Source: Gammaproteobacteria bacterium (GTDB lineage Bacteria > Pseudomonadota > Gammaproteobacteria > Steroidobacterales > Woeseiaceae). From it: DNA of 64,000 nt. The stretch covers positions 30,266 to 94,265 of the forward strand of contig JAOTWB010000007.1 in NCBI GenBank assembly GCA_029863125.1, in the 5' to 3' direction. A model generated the notes under the pieces. The model searched no databases. It saw nothing but the letters and a program-made list of their open reading frames with translations, and was not told the origin of the DNA. Both the position numbers and the translations under genes were made by a program. This document shows, in pieces, positions 9,081-20,122 of this stretch (within the stretch, counting starts at the first letter, position 1; every line of letters begins with the position of its first letter).

Positions 9081-10043
9081 ATGAAAGAAATATCAAAAAT
9101 CCTCGCGGTTGTCGATCCGACAACCGAGGATCAGCCGGCGTTACGCCGCGCTGCCTGGCTAGCAAAGAAAAATAATGCAGAACTCGAACTACTTGTTTGT
9201 TATTACAATGAATACCTGAGTGGCGACCGCTTGTTCGACTCTCCATCACTCGAAAAAGCGCGCGACGAAGTAATCCAGAGCCATGAAAAACACCTGGAAA
9301 AACTGGCCGAACCGCTGCGGGCAGACGGCATCGTCGTCAAGACCACCGCTCTTTGGGATCACCCCTTGTACGAAGGCGTCGTGCGGCGCGCGGTCGAAAG
9401 CAAAACCGACCTGATCTTCAAGGATACGCACCACCACTCTGCGGTGGCCAGAGCGTTGCTGACCAACACTGACTGGAACCTGATTCGCACCTGCCCTCTG
9501 CCGCTTTGGCTGGTCAAGCCAGTCGAGATTGCGGATCCGCCGATTTTCGTCGCAGCAATCGACCCGATGCACCAGCACGACAAACCTGCCGCACTGGACG
9601 ACGAGATCCTGCATGTCAGCAAGGCACTGGCCAAGAAGGTCGGCGGCGAATTACATGCATTTCATTCCTATGATCCGCGCATCGCCGTCGCGACCGCGAC
9701 CGCGAATGCATACATCCCGGTATCACTGCCGTTCGATGAGATCGAGAAGCAAATGCATGAAGATCACCAGAAGCGGTTCAAGGAAATCACCGAGTTTCAC
9801 AAGATCGACGATGACCGCGCGCATCTCGTCGCCGGCCTGACGCATGAAGAGCTACCGATTATCGCGGAACAGCTGCAAGCGGATGTCGTCGTCATGGGTG
9901 CCGTCGCAAGGAATCGCTGGAAGCGCCTGTTCATCGGCGCAACGGCAGAACGGACGCTCGAGCACCTGCCCTGCGATCTGTTGATCATCAAGCCCGACTG
10001 GTTCAAGACCCCGGTCGATCTCGACGCTCACCAAGCCGCCTGA
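9081..10043 (+). CDS. uspE: Tandem universal stress protein, UspE-like
   Basis: Two Usp domains in 320 aa: domain 1 at about 1-150 and domain 2 at about 160-308. The opening (VVDPTTEDQPALRRAAWLA) and the segment TDWNLIRTCPLPLWLVKP match E. coli UspE, whose gene lies beside fnr. The second domain keeps the nucleotide-binding end MGAVARNRWKRLFIGATAE. It is likely a cytoplasmic stress protein acting in stasis or low oxygen. The 193 bases upstream hold no gene and no convincing FNR box. Confidence 0.88.
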   Translation: MKEISKILAVVDPTTEDQPALRRAAWLAKKNNAELELLVCYYNEYLSGDRLFDSPSLEKARDEVIQSHEKHLEKLAEPLRADGIVVKTTALWDHPLYEGVVRRAVESKTDLIFKDTHHHSAVARALLTNTDWNLIRTCPLPLWLVKPVEIADPPIFVAAIDPMHQHDKPAALDDEILHVSKALAKKVGGELHAFHSYDPRIAVATATANAYIPVSLPFDEIEKQMHEDHQKRFKEITEFHKIDDDRAHLVAGLTHEELPIIAEQLQADVVVMGAVARNRWKRLFIGATAERTLEHLPCDLLIIKPDWFKTPVDLDAHQAA

Positions 10044-10063
10044 CTCCTACCAGGATCCCAGTA

Positions 10064-10085
10064 GCCGGAGCTTACAAGCTCCGGC
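10064..10085. terminator. Hairpin between convergent uspE and porin genes
   Basis: A perfect inverted repeat, GCCGGAGCTT / AAGCTCCGGC, with a two-base centre lies between the two convergent stops. There is no T-tract on either strand, so it is at best a weak or bidirectional terminator or an mRNA-end stabiliser. Confidence 0.5.
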
Positions 10086-10114
10086 GCGGCACCATTTGTA
10101 TCGGTGGGCGCCGG

Positions 10115-11341
10115 CTAGTAGCTGGCCGTGAACATGATCCAGAACTTGTTCGTATCCGGGTAACTCGCGGTGTCGCCGGAAAAGAACGCCCCCTTGAAAA
10201 GAACGCTGTAGTTCTTGCCCAGGCCGCGGCCGACGGAAGCGTCGATCTCGGTACCATAGTCGCCGCCGCCCGTCTCGGCAGAGAAATCGTGGTAGACCCC
10301 CGTGAAGCTCCACGGGCCGAGCCGGTAATTTACCGTAGCGAACAAGTCGTCAATACCGCCGACGGGTGTCGTCAGAAACAGGTCAGCCCAGCCCTGGAAC
10401 GCGTGCAGTGTCGCGAGCGGAGTACGGAACATCATGCCGGGCTGGCTACCGCCGCCCAGGGATTCATAGCTCAAGCCCAGTGAAAGATCATTCGCAAGAG
10501 TGATTGTGCCGTCCAATCGTGCGTACTGCGCATCATAGTTAACCGGGTTATTGGCAACGTCGGACTGCGTCGCGAATTCAGCCGTCACGGCAATCCTGTT
10601 CTCGCCGGTTTTGAAAGCGCCCGTGAGACGCGCGCCTGCAGTCGCGGTGGAAAACCCGGCAACGTCCTGGTTGTCAATATGATAGTAGTACGGCGTCAGC
10701 GACCAGGCGTCGTTCAGCGCGATCTTCGCGTTCAGCAAATGCACATCGACATTGTTTTTTCCGGCAGGCACGCGCTCACCCAAAATGCGGCGCACATAGC
10801 CAATGTAACTGTATTGCAGGCTGGTCTTTCTTAACGCTTTGCTGGAAACCGTAAAGCCATCGTAGGTCTGCTCGTTTTGACGCCAGCCGACGCCACCAAC
10901 AAAGCGCTGGTCGTCGAGCAGAATGCGCTGGCGCCCGAAACGCAGGGTCGTTGCATCGCTTGCCTGGTAGTCAAAATAGAGCTGGTTCAGGTCCGATCCT
11001 TTCGGATCCAGAACAGCGGGATACTGCGCCTTGCCGGGACTGGTACCCGCACCGCTGTCAAAGTCACTGAGAACATGGAAAACATAGTCATACTCCGCGA
11101 AGCCGGACCAGCCCTGCCAACGGCCGGTCCGGTAGTTGAAACGCAGCCGAGCCGTCAGCGCATTGGCGTCCTCGGCAACATTGTCGGGGTCGACGTGCTC
11201 ATAGCGCGCCCGCACATTGACACCGACTTTTCCCGACGTGAGCGCCGCACCGAGTTCGTTGCTTTCTGCCGCTCGCACACCGTAGGCCGATAGCACCAGC
11301 GAACACGCCGCCATCGGCAAAAACACCCGATTGAGTTTCAT
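10115..11341 (-). CDS. Outer-membrane porin, alginate-export (AlgE-like) family
   Basis: A 408-aa protein with a cleavable signal peptide (ending VRAAES) and alternating amphipathic strands throughout. It ends with the aromatic FWIMFTASY typical of beta-barrels inserted by the Bam machinery. Strand patterns such as LRFGRQRILLDDQRFVG match the alginate_exp barrel family. It follows nirS by 38 bases on the same strand, so it may be co-transcribed and serve as a channel for an anion such as nitrite. That role is inference; many such barrels have unknown substrates. Confidence 0.82.
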   Translation of the reverse strand: MKLNRVFLPMAACSLVLSAYGVRAAESNELGAALTSGKVGVNVRARYEHVDPDNVAEDANALTARLRFNYRTGRWQGWSGFAEYDYVFHVLSDFDSGAGTSPGKAQYPAVLDPKGSDLNQLYFDYQASDATTLRFGRQRILLDDQRFVGGVGWRQNEQTYDGFTVSSKALRKTSLQYSYIGYVRRILGERVPAGKNNVDVHLLNAKIALNDAWSLTPYYYHIDNQDVAGFSTATAGARLTGAFKTGENRIAVTAEFATQSDVANNPVNYDAQYARLDGTITLANDLSLGLSYESLGGGSQPGMMFRTPLATLHAFQGWADLFLTTPVGGIDDLFATVNYRLGPWSFTGVYHDFSAETGGGDYGTEIDASVGRGLGKNYSVLFKGAFFSGDTASYPDTNKFWIMFTASY

Positions 11342-11379
11342 TTTCTTCGCCTCGGTTCCACTCCGCTCGAGAGCCGCCG

Positions 11380-13557
<2,178 letters not shown>

Positions 13558-15738
13558 TTACCAGAACACGTTCAGGCTGAATGACGCACTGCGTCCGGCC
13601 TGGGCGAGATAGGGAATAACAGGATCGTTCGGCGACAGGCTGCGCACATCGGACCAGTTCCAGTAGGTGCGGTCCGTCAGATTATGCAGCCCGGCGCGCA
13701 TAACGGCGCGCGAGCCGAGTACTTGCGTCAGGTACAGATCGAAGACAGCGTGGCCGGTAGGCTCGAACACGTCGCCGGTTGATTCGTCACGTCGGTCGTA
13801 GGCATCGGTAAACGTGCCTTTTAGCCGCAGCTGACGCGATTCGTCAGCGGAATACCAGGTAAAACCGGCAGTGAGCTGCGCGGGCCCGACTGAATTCAGC
13901 GCCTGGCCGTTGTCCTTGTTCTTGCCGCGCGCATAGTACGCGGCTCCGTCGAAGCCGAAAGATTCGTTCTTGCCAAAACGGGCCGTCCAGCCCGCCTCGA
14001 CTCCTTCGATCTCGGTTGCCGAAATATTCTGCGACTGAAACAACGTGAAACCGCTCTCAGGATCAAGGCCGAGGTTGATCTTGGACTCAATGAAGTCGTC
14101 GTATTCCGTGCGGAATACCGAAAGACGTGCCGACGCGCGAATGCCGTGCCAGCGGAGTCCAACATCGAACCCATCCGACGATTCCGATCTGAGATCAGGG
14201 TTCGGAATTGCGCGATAAGCGAAAAACGGCATGTCCAGGCTGATGTTTGCATCCGAATACGGCGGTGCCCGAAAGCCGTGGGAATACTGGATATAGGCAT
14301 CGACGCCCGGCGTCAGGCTATAGATGACACCCAGCTTGGGCGACAGCTCCGATTCCTCGAGGCTGACGATCTCGTAGCTCGGATAGTCCTCGAGATAGAT
14401 CGCATCAGGCCGCGGCGACAGATCGAAACGGTCGGCACGGATTGCGGCAATGATCGTCCAGCTGCCGGCGCTGATCGTATCTTCAACAAACGCCGCTATC
14501 TCCGTCGTTGTGCTGACCGGGAAATCGCGTAATGGAAAAACTTCACCCAGGAGGACGTTGGTCCGGGTGCCTGTTGCCAGATCGGTCGACATTCCATCGC
14601 GATATTCCTCGGTATCCCGATCGCGATACTCGAGCCCGAAGCCCAGGCGATGGGACGCGACCTCGCCGCTGAAGTCTTTCCAAAGGTTCAGCTCGACACC
14701 GCGTATCTCCTGCTGGTACGAGAAAAACCGGTCGATTGAGACGGGCGTTCTCGCAGCCGCCCGCTCATCCAGCGTGTACTGCTGAATGTCGGCCATTTCG
14801 TAATACGCCCGCACGACACCAGCATTGATCCAGCTTTCGGGCGATCCGAATTCGTAGGCAAGATTGACGACATCCATTTCATAGGAGTCGTCGCCTTCCA
14901 GTGCGGTCGTCGATCGATAGCGACCTTCGCCGAGCACCGAATTCAGGTCCGACAGCGTATGCGAATCCTGGTGGATGAAGCTGGCTCGCCAGGTCCGGCC
15001 CCAGGGATCATCGGCAACGAACTTGATGAGCGCCGTCTGCCGCCGATGGTCTTTCGTGTCAATGCCGTCCGACGCCGCAGCGGAGTCAAGCTGCTCGCCG
15101 TCACGCCAGCTGAAACCGGCCATCAGTCCGAGGGAGCGGTCTCCCACCGCCAACATCGCCTGTGCGTGCCGGCTTTGATCAGCATCGCGCCACGTGCCCA
15201 GAAAGTCACCGCCGCCGCCATTGTCGCCGACAAGATCTCCCGGGTCCGGCGTGCGCACGGCGACTACTCCACCGATCGCAGAACTGCCGTAAAGCGCGGA
15301 AGCCGGTCCATGCAGAACTTCGATACTCTGAACCAGGCCGGCGTCGATAAAATCGCGAGTTGCGTTCGAGAAACTGCCCGTATCGAACTGGTCCGTCAGC
15401 GGTACGCCGTCGACAAGAATAGCCACACGGTTGCCGCCGATGCCGCGGATGTTGATGCCTTCCGTGCCAAAGCGCGTACCGGCCGCCTCGTAGTCGACGC
15501 CGGGGACGTAACGAAACGCGTCGCCAATCGAAGTTGCCAGCTCGTTATTAAGCTCTGCTCTGGACAACACCGTGACATTGGCCGCGATTTCGCGGATCGA
15601 GCGCTCGTCCTTGTGGGCAACGACGACGATCTGCTCAACGGGCGCACCAGAGTCGCCAGTCTCCGCCCGGTCGGCCGCGAACACCGTGAACGCAGCGCCC
15701 AATACTGCGCCAAGCATGGCTTTCAGAACGGATTGCAT
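13558..15738 (-). CDS. TonB-dependent outer-membrane receptor, heme/hemoglobin-receptor type
   Basis: A 726-aa receptor with a signal peptide (MQSVLKAMLG ... FAADRA), a TonB-box-like VEQIVVVA, a plug domain (about 45-155, with NIRGIGGNRVAILVDGVPL and GPASALYGSSAIGGVV) and a 22-strand barrel. FRAPPYSDAN and the final aromatic FSLNVFW fit the hemoglobin/heme receptor family. It is the first gene of a run with nirS (36 bases) and a porin, behind the Dnr/FNR box. Co-expression suggests uptake of heme, or another metal ligand needed by the heme-rich nitrite reductase; the substrate is not proven. Confidence 0.9.
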   Translation of the reverse strand: MQSVLKAMLGAVLGAAFTVFAADRAETGDSGAPVEQIVVVAHKDERSIREIAANVTVLSRAELNNELATSIGDAFRYVPGVDYEAAGTRFGTEGINIRGIGGNRVAILVDGVPLTDQFDTGSFSNATRDFIDAGLVQSIEVLHGPASALYGSSAIGGVVAVRTPDPGDLVGDNGGGGDFLGTWRDADQSRHAQAMLAVGDRSLGLMAGFSWRDGEQLDSAAASDGIDTKDHRRQTALIKFVADDPWGRTWRASFIHQDSHTLSDLNSVLGEGRYRSTTALEGDDSYEMDVVNLAYEFGSPESWINAGVVRAYYEMADIQQYTLDERAAARTPVSIDRFFSYQQEIRGVELNLWKDFSGEVASHRLGFGLEYRDRDTEEYRDGMSTDLATGTRTNVLLGEVFPLRDFPVSTTTEIAAFVEDTISAGSWTIIAAIRADRFDLSPRPDAIYLEDYPSYEIVSLEESELSPKLGVIYSLTPGVDAYIQYSHGFRAPPYSDANISLDMPFFAYRAIPNPDLRSESSDGFDVGLRWHGIRASARLSVFRTEYDDFIESKINLGLDPESGFTLFQSQNISATEIEGVEAGWTARFGKNESFGFDGAAYYARGKNKDNGQALNSVGPAQLTAGFTWYSADESRQLRLKGTFTDAYDRRDESTGDVFEPTGHAVFDLYLTQVLGSRAVMRAGLHNLTDRTYWNWSDVRSLSPNDPVIPYLAQAGRSASFSLNVFW

Positions 15739-15834
15739 AAAACTGCCTGCCTTCAGGTCGAGGGCAGCGGGCCTGACAACAGGGCCGGCCATCCCATACC
15801 GCAGCCTAAAGCTAGTTCTTCCGGGACGGCGCCG

Positions 15835-15877
15835 CCTTGATCTGGGTCAAGGCACGCCGCCGCGGGTTGTCTATACT
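15835..15877 (+). promoter_or_regulatory. Dnr/FNR box and class II promoter for dnr-nor; also faces the nir operon
   Basis: CCTTGATCTGGGTCAAGG (15835-15852) contains TTGAT-N4-GTCAA, one base off the FNR/Dnr consensus TTGAT-N4-ATCAA. TATACT (15872-15877) is a good -10 hexamer. The box centre would be near -41.5 from a start at about 15885, the usual class II activator geometry. On the other strand only a weak -10 (TAGCTT, about 15809-15814) sits at the same distance, facing the receptor-nirS-porin genes. The site therefore probably couples both arms to NO/low-oxygen signalling. Confidence 0.82.
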
Positions 15878-15897
15878 TACATCTAAGGCTCAATATC

Positions 15898-16647
15898 GTG
15901 GGGGATACCGTGCTGCAAAACCTCTCAACGCCGGAAAGAAGCAAGGTGCTAGACTCCCCGGCCATGGAAAATAGCGCCACCAAGATAGCGGCCTTAAAAG
16001 AACATTACCTTTTCGCGGGTCTCGATGATACAGACTTCGAGTCGCTGATGCAGCGGGCGTCAGTGGTCTGCGTCGAAAGGGCTGCAGTGCTTTTCCATCG
16101 CGGCGACAGGGCCGACTGCTTTTACTTCATCGATAGCGGCCAGGTCGAACTGAATATCATCGCCCCGACCGGACAGAAAAAGGTCCTCGAGGTCGTCGGG
16201 CCCGATCGCACTTTCGCCGAAGCGGTTGCGTTCATGGGCGGCCACAAATACCCGGTCACCTGCGAGGTGCTGAGCGACGCGGTCCTCGTCCGGATTCCCA
16301 ACAAGGATTACGTCGACCTCATCTACACCGATCGCGATGCGTGTATGCGCCTCCTGAGCGACATCAGTCGCCATCTTCATGGGCTGGTCCGGGAGATCGA
16401 GCGCCTGACGGTGCAGAATGCAGGCGCCCGGCTCGTCAGCTATCTGCTGGAACATGTCGTGGACACCGATGAAGATGAGGCGACGATCCGCCTCGAGTTG
16501 CCGCGTCACGTTATCGCATCGCGACTGTCGATTACGCCGGAGACCCTGTCGCGGCTGTTACGCGAGCTGGTCGATGCGCGCGTGATCACGATCGAAGACC
16601 GTGTTATCTTCGTCCACAACCTGTCACGCCTGCGGCCCTACGATTGA
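15898..16647 (+). CDS. dnr: Crp/Fnr-family NO-responsive regulator, Dnr type
   Basis: Cyclic-nucleotide-binding-like sensor domain (about 35-150) and a winged HTH (IASRLSITPETLSRLLREL). It lacks the N-terminal FeS cysteines of FNR, and its aligned region resembles Dnr (KKVLEVVGPDRTFAEAVAFM; P. aeruginosa has QEKILEVTNERNTFAEAMMF), which senses NO through heme. The GTG start at 15898 has AAGG nine bases upstream; ATG 15964 would give 227 aa, the exact length of P. aeruginosa Dnr, and cannot be excluded. It stands between the nir and nor arms with a cognate box 46 bases upstream, so autoregulation is likely. Confidence 0.9.
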   Translation: MGDTVLQNLSTPERSKVLDSPAMENSATKIAALKEHYLFAGLDDTDFESLMQRASVVCVERAAVLFHRGDRADCFYFIDSGQVELNIIAPTGQKKVLEVVGPDRTFAEAVAFMGGHKYPVTCEVLSDAVLVRIPNKDYVDLIYTDRDACMRLLSDISRHLHGLVREIERLTVQNAGARLVSYLLEHVVDTDEDEATIRLELPRHVIASRLSITPETLSRLLRELVDARVITIEDRVIFVHNLSRLRPYD

Positions 16648-16661
16648 TCCCGGATGATAAT

Positions 16662-16847
16662 ATGAGCGCGATCTACTTCACTGTCGTAGCCGTCGCGCTT
16701 TATTTCGTCTCTGACAAGTTGCTGCAGCTGGTCGAGGCTCAGGCGGGCCGCCGCTTCGAATACCGCACACTGATTTTTTTCGTGATACTGCTGACCCTTG
16801 CATTGATCACGTTTTCCTTCATCCAAGAACTAACGGGGGTATCCTGA
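16662..16847 (+). CDS. Small two-helix membrane protein upstream of norS
   Basis: A 61-aa protein with two predicted membrane helices (MSAIYFTVVAVALYFVS and LIFFVILLTLALITFSFI) joined by a charged loop (EAQAGRRFEYR). It starts 14 bases after dnr, and its TGA overlaps the ATG of the next small gene (ATGA type), so it is translated with the nor cluster. I recognise no family. It may be an assembly factor or accessory subunit of the NO reductase, inferred from position only. Confidence 0.75.
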   Translation: MSAIYFTVVAVALYFVSDKLLQLVEAQAGRRFEYRTLIFFVILLTLALITFSFIQELTGVS

Positions 16848-17026
16848 TGAGCGATAACAATGTCGGCGAGGGCCGTACGCAGGCGGCCGAGCAAGAACCA
16901 GTGCCGCTAATGCAGAGGCTGCTGGATAACCCATTCTTACTGCTGTTGCTCGGCATCCTCGTGCCGGCAGTGTTCTACATTATCTGGGGGATCATCGAGA
17001 TCACCCAGATACCGATCGCTGAATAA
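16847..17026 (+). CDS. Small single-helix membrane protein upstream of norS
   Basis: A 59-aa protein: a polar N terminus (about 25 residues rich in Glu/Gln), then a single helix NPFLLLLLGILVPAVFYIIW and a short tail. The start overlaps the previous stop, and norS begins 11 bases after its TAA with AAGGAG as ribosome binding site. The tail-anchored shape resembles small subunits of heme-copper oxidases. No family is recognised. It is shorter than common gene-calling cut-offs, but position and coupling argue that it is real. Confidence 0.72.
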   Translation: MSDNNVGEGRTQAAEQEPVPLMQRLLDNPFLLLLLGILVPAVFYIIWGIIEITQIPIAE

Positions 17027-17037
17027 GGAGCAAACGC

Positions 17038-17571
17038 ATGGCTATTACACCTCCCAGCGAGCGAATCTGGTGGAAGGAACCGATCGCCAGGGTCGAACTG
17101 ATCTGGATCATCGTGGCCTTTACGTGGGGCCTCGTCATGTTCTTCATGATGATCTACTGGCACGGCGCCGGCGAGCAGAACCTCTCCAACGAGGCGTACA
17201 AGACGACGCCGGTCAAGTTTTCGCAAAAAGCACAGACGATGATCGATGACTATACGGTCAGGCAGGAAGGCAGCTTCCCGGTCGTCCATCCGCCGGCCGG
17301 CAGCGACGTCTACCTGATTGCGCGCCTCTGGCAGTGGTGGCCGATCCTGGAACTCGAAAAGGATCAGAGCTACCGACTGCACTTGTCCTCGATGGACTGG
17401 CAGCATGGCTTCTCGCTTCAGCCTGTCAATATCAACGTCCAGGTACATCCTGGCTACGACATGGTAGTGACGATCAAGCCCGATCAAGCCGGTGAGTACG
17501 GCGTCGTATGCAACGAATTCTGCGGAATCGGCCACCACAGCATGGTTGGCAAGATTTACGTGGTTGAATAA
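17038..17571 (+). CDS. norS: CuA-containing subunit II of sNOR-type nitric oxide reductase
   Basis: A 177-aa protein with one membrane helix (LIWIIVAFTWGLVMFFMMIY, 21-40) and a periplasmic cupredoxin domain. All CuA ligands are present: H123 (DWQHGF) and C158-x-E-x-C162-x3-H166-x2-M169 in CNEFCGIGHHSM. It therefore accepts electrons from a c-type cytochrome or cupredoxin, unlike cytochrome c-type NorC, which it replaces. It lies 13 bases before subunit I. Gene order norS-norY-senC matches the set described in ammonia oxidisers. A generic label would be cytochrome c oxidase subunit II. Confidence 0.88.
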   Translation: MAITPPSERIWWKEPIARVELIWIIVAFTWGLVMFFMMIYWHGAGEQNLSNEAYKTTPVKFSQKAQTMIDDYTVRQEGSFPVVHPPAGSDVYLIARLWQWWPILELEKDQSYRLHLSSMDWQHGFSLQPVNINVQVHPGYDMVVTIKPDQAGEYGVVCNEFCGIGHHSMVGKIYVVE

Positions 17572-17584
17572 GGAGAACGGCGAC

Positions 17585-19279
17585 ATGGCTACGACAACAG
17601 AATTCAGAACCTGTCCGACCACCGGTCTCAAGGTCTGCCTGGCCGCGGAAAAGCTGATAAAGGCCAACGCAGTGGCTGCGGTCATATTCCTCGCTGTCGG
17701 CGGCTTCTTCGGGTTGTTGGTCGCCCTCACCCGCTGGCCTGCCGTGCATTTCCTGCCAGCCGACTGGTTCTACCTGGCGCTGACCGCGCACGGCCTCGAT
17801 GTGCTGCTGGTCTGGATCATCTTTTTCGAGATCGCCGTGCTGTACTTCGCGTCCGCCGTCCTGCTGGGTTCCAGGCTCGCGGCGCCCCGCTGGGCCTGGA
17901 CCGGGTTCTGGCTGATGCTTGTCGGCGCGGTCATCACGAACATCGCGGTCCTGCGCGGCCAGTCGAGCGTCATGTTCACGTCCTACGTGCCCATGATGGC
18001 CGAGCCGCCGTTCTATCTCGGCATCATCCTGTTTGCCGTCGGTGCCCTTCTCGGCTGTTTCGTTTTCTTCGGCACCCTGGTGGTAGCCAAACAGGAGAAA
18101 ACCTATCAAGGCTCCGTTCCGCTGGTCACCTTCGGTGCCATTACGGCGGCAATCATTGCCGTATTCACGATCGCATCGGGCGCCATCATCCTGATCCCGA
18201 CGCTCTTGTGGTCGCTCGGCTTCGTCAGCTATATCGATCCGCTGGTCTACAAAACGATCTGGTGGGGCATGGGGCACTCGTCCCAGCAAATCAACGTTTC
18301 TGCGCATGTCGCCGTCTGGTATGCGATTGCCGCGATGGTGTTCGGCGCCAAGCCGCTGTCAGAGAAAGTCAGCCGCATGGCGTTCCTGATGTACATACTG
18401 TTCCTGCAGCTCGCGAGCGCGCATCACATGCTCGTGGAGCCCGGGTTCAGCTCGGAGTGGAAGATCTTCAACACGAGCTATGCCATGTACCTCGCCGTTC
18501 TCGGCAGCATGGTCCACGGCATGACCGTTCCGGGGTCGATCGAGGCGGCACAACGTGCGCGTGGTTTGACCAAGGGTATGTTCGAGTGGCTTCGCAAAGC
18601 ACCGTGGGGCAATCCGGCATTCTCGGGCATGTTCATGTCGCTCGTTTTCTTCGGTTTCATCGGCGGCATTTCCGGTGTCGTCATGGGTACCGAGCAGATC
18701 AACCTGATCATGCACAATACGCTCTACGTCCCCGGGCACTTCCACGGTACGGTCGTCGCCGGCACGACACTCGCCTTCATGGCAATCACGTACCTGCTCG
18801 TACCGCTCATCTTCAGGCGTGAGCTGAAGTTCAGGAAACTGGCCCAGTGGCAGCCGTATGTCTTCGGCATCGGCGTAGCCGGCATCTCGCTGTTCATGAT
18901 GGGCGCGGGCACACTGGGTGTGGCTCGCAGGCACTGGGATATGACCTTCGCCGACGCGCAGCTGCCGTTCGACTATCCGTCAGCGGCATTCCTGATGATG
19001 GGGCTGAACGGCATGTCCGCCGTGCTTGCCGCGCTGGGCGGCATCATGTTCATTGTCGTCGTGGTCGGCTCCGTGTTCTTCGGCCGCAAACTCGGCAAAG
19101 ACGAAAAACCGAGTTATCCGGAAGTACCGCCGCAGGCGGCGGCCGTCAGCCACTACGGCAGCTCGGAAACCCTCAGGATTCCGGGCACTGTGATGCTGGT
19201 TGGCATATTCTTTGTGGCTTTCGTGCTCTATTACTTTGTCAACTGGAAGTATTTGTCGGAGATATGGCCACTGAGCTAG
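17585..19279 (+). CDS. norY: Heme-copper subunit I, sNOR-type nitric oxide reductase
   Basis: A 564-aa protein with at least 12 membrane helices. Low-spin heme ligands H69 and H387, high-spin heme H385 (HNTLYVPGHFHG), CuB ligands H231, H280 and H281 are all present. The oxygen-reductase motif HPEVY is HSSQQ here (231-235), so the cross-linked tyrosine is replaced by Gln235 and the K-channel pattern is gone. That argues against O2 reduction and for the NO-reducing sNOR group. The nir/dnr context agrees. ATG 17585 has AAGGAG nine bases upstream; a longer frame overlapping norS is rejected. Confidence 0.87.
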   Translation: MATTTEFRTCPTTGLKVCLAAEKLIKANAVAAVIFLAVGGFFGLLVALTRWPAVHFLPADWFYLALTAHGLDVLLVWIIFFEIAVLYFASAVLLGSRLAAPRWAWTGFWLMLVGAVITNIAVLRGQSSVMFTSYVPMMAEPPFYLGIILFAVGALLGCFVFFGTLVVAKQEKTYQGSVPLVTFGAITAAIIAVFTIASGAIILIPTLLWSLGFVSYIDPLVYKTIWWGMGHSSQQINVSAHVAVWYAIAAMVFGAKPLSEKVSRMAFLMYILFLQLASAHHMLVEPGFSSEWKIFNTSYAMYLAVLGSMVHGMTVPGSIEAAQRARGLTKGMFEWLRKAPWGNPAFSGMFMSLVFFGFIGGISGVVMGTEQINLIMHNTLYVPGHFHGTVVAGTTLAFMAITYLLVPLIFRRELKFRKLAQWQPYVFGIGVAGISLFMMGAGTLGVARRHWDMTFADAQLPFDYPSAAFLMMGLNGMSAVLAALGGIMFIVVVVGSVFFGRKLGKDEKPSYPEVPPQAAAVSHYGSSETLRIPGTVMLVGIFFVAFVLYYFVNWKYLSEIWPLS

Positions 19280-19286
19280 GACCTTG

Positions 19287-19311
19287 CGGTGCCGGCGGTC
19301 GGCCGGCACCG
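19287..19311 (+). other. Strong hairpin between norY and senC
   Basis: CGGTGCCGG and CCGGCACCG pair perfectly around a seven-base loop in the 41-base gap. No T-tract follows, so it is not a classical terminator. It could protect the norSY message or lower senC expression relative to norY. This is inferred from base pairing only. Confidence 0.5.
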
Positions 19312-19320
19312 TAACCACCC

Positions 19321-20106
19321 ATGCCGCTTCGCACCCCAATTCTCTCCTTACTGCTCGGCGTAATGGTCGCCGGGGCCGCCGCAGTTGCAGCCGACTACGA
19401 TCGCGACGATGCGCTTGAAACGAGCCAGGGCGCAATCGGGCGGGCCGTAACGAATCGGACGTTCCGTGATGTCGATGGCCAGTCTTTCGAGCTGGACAGC
19501 CTTCGCGGCAAGCCGCTGGTGATCAGCATGATTTATACGAGCTGCCACCACGTCTGTCCAACAATCACGAAGAACCTCGGAAGCGCCGTCGAGATTGCCG
19601 GCGAGGCGCTGGGGAAGGACGCTTTCTCTGTTGTCACCGTCGGTTTCGACTGGGCCGTCGACACGCCAGATCGTATGCGCCTGTATGCATCCGAGCGTGG
19701 CATTGACGAGGCCAACTGGCATTTTCTGGCCGGTGACCCGGAATCGATCATGGCGCTCAGCGAAGATATCGGCTTTCTCTTTTACCCCAGCGCCAAGGGC
19801 TTCGATCATCTGACGCAAACCACGGTACTTGACGCAGACGGCGTGGTTTACCGGCAAATTTATGGCGTGGACATCGATCCGCCGGCGCTCGTCGAGCCGC
19901 TCAAGGAACTTGTGTTCGACACGCCGCGACAGGCAGGCTTGTTCGAGCACTGGCTCGATACGTTCCGATTGTTCTGCACGGTTTACGACCCAAACAGCGG
20001 TCGCTACAAATTCGATTACTCGATAGCGATGACGATCTTTGTCGGCCTTTTCTGCCTGACTGCGATCGCGACGTTCATCATCAGGGAATGGAAGCACGCT
20101 CGATGA
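19321..20106 (+). CDS. senC: SCO1/SenC copper chaperone
   Basis: A 261-aa periplasmic thioredoxin-fold protein with a signal peptide, the copper motif CxxxC in YTSCHHVCPT, and the conserved His in FDHLTQTT. Unusually it also has a C-terminal membrane helix (FVGLFCLTAIATFII), which would hold it near the oxidase. Known SCO proteins load CuA; norS just upstream has a complete CuA site, the likely client. It forms norS-norY-senC, and the next gene follows after 16 bases. Confidence 0.93.
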   Translation: MPLRTPILSLLLGVMVAGAAAVAADYDRDDALETSQGAIGRAVTNRTFRDVDGQSFELDSLRGKPLVISMIYTSCHHVCPTITKNLGSAVEIAGEALGKDAFSVVTVGFDWAVDTPDRMRLYASERGIDEANWHFLAGDPESIMALSEDIGFLFYPSAKGFDHLTQTTVLDADGVVYRQIYGVDIDPPALVEPLKELVFDTPRQAGLFEHWLDTFRLFCTVYDPNSGRYKFDYSIAMTIFVGLFCLTAIATFIIREWKHAR

Positions 20107-20122
20107 CTCGCGCCACGAACGC

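Noticed and set aside
17585..19279. Cytochrome c oxidase (O2 reductase) subunit I
   Set aside because: The HPEVY motif is replaced by HSSQQ and the context is dnr/nirS/senC, so an NO reductase of the sNOR type fits better.
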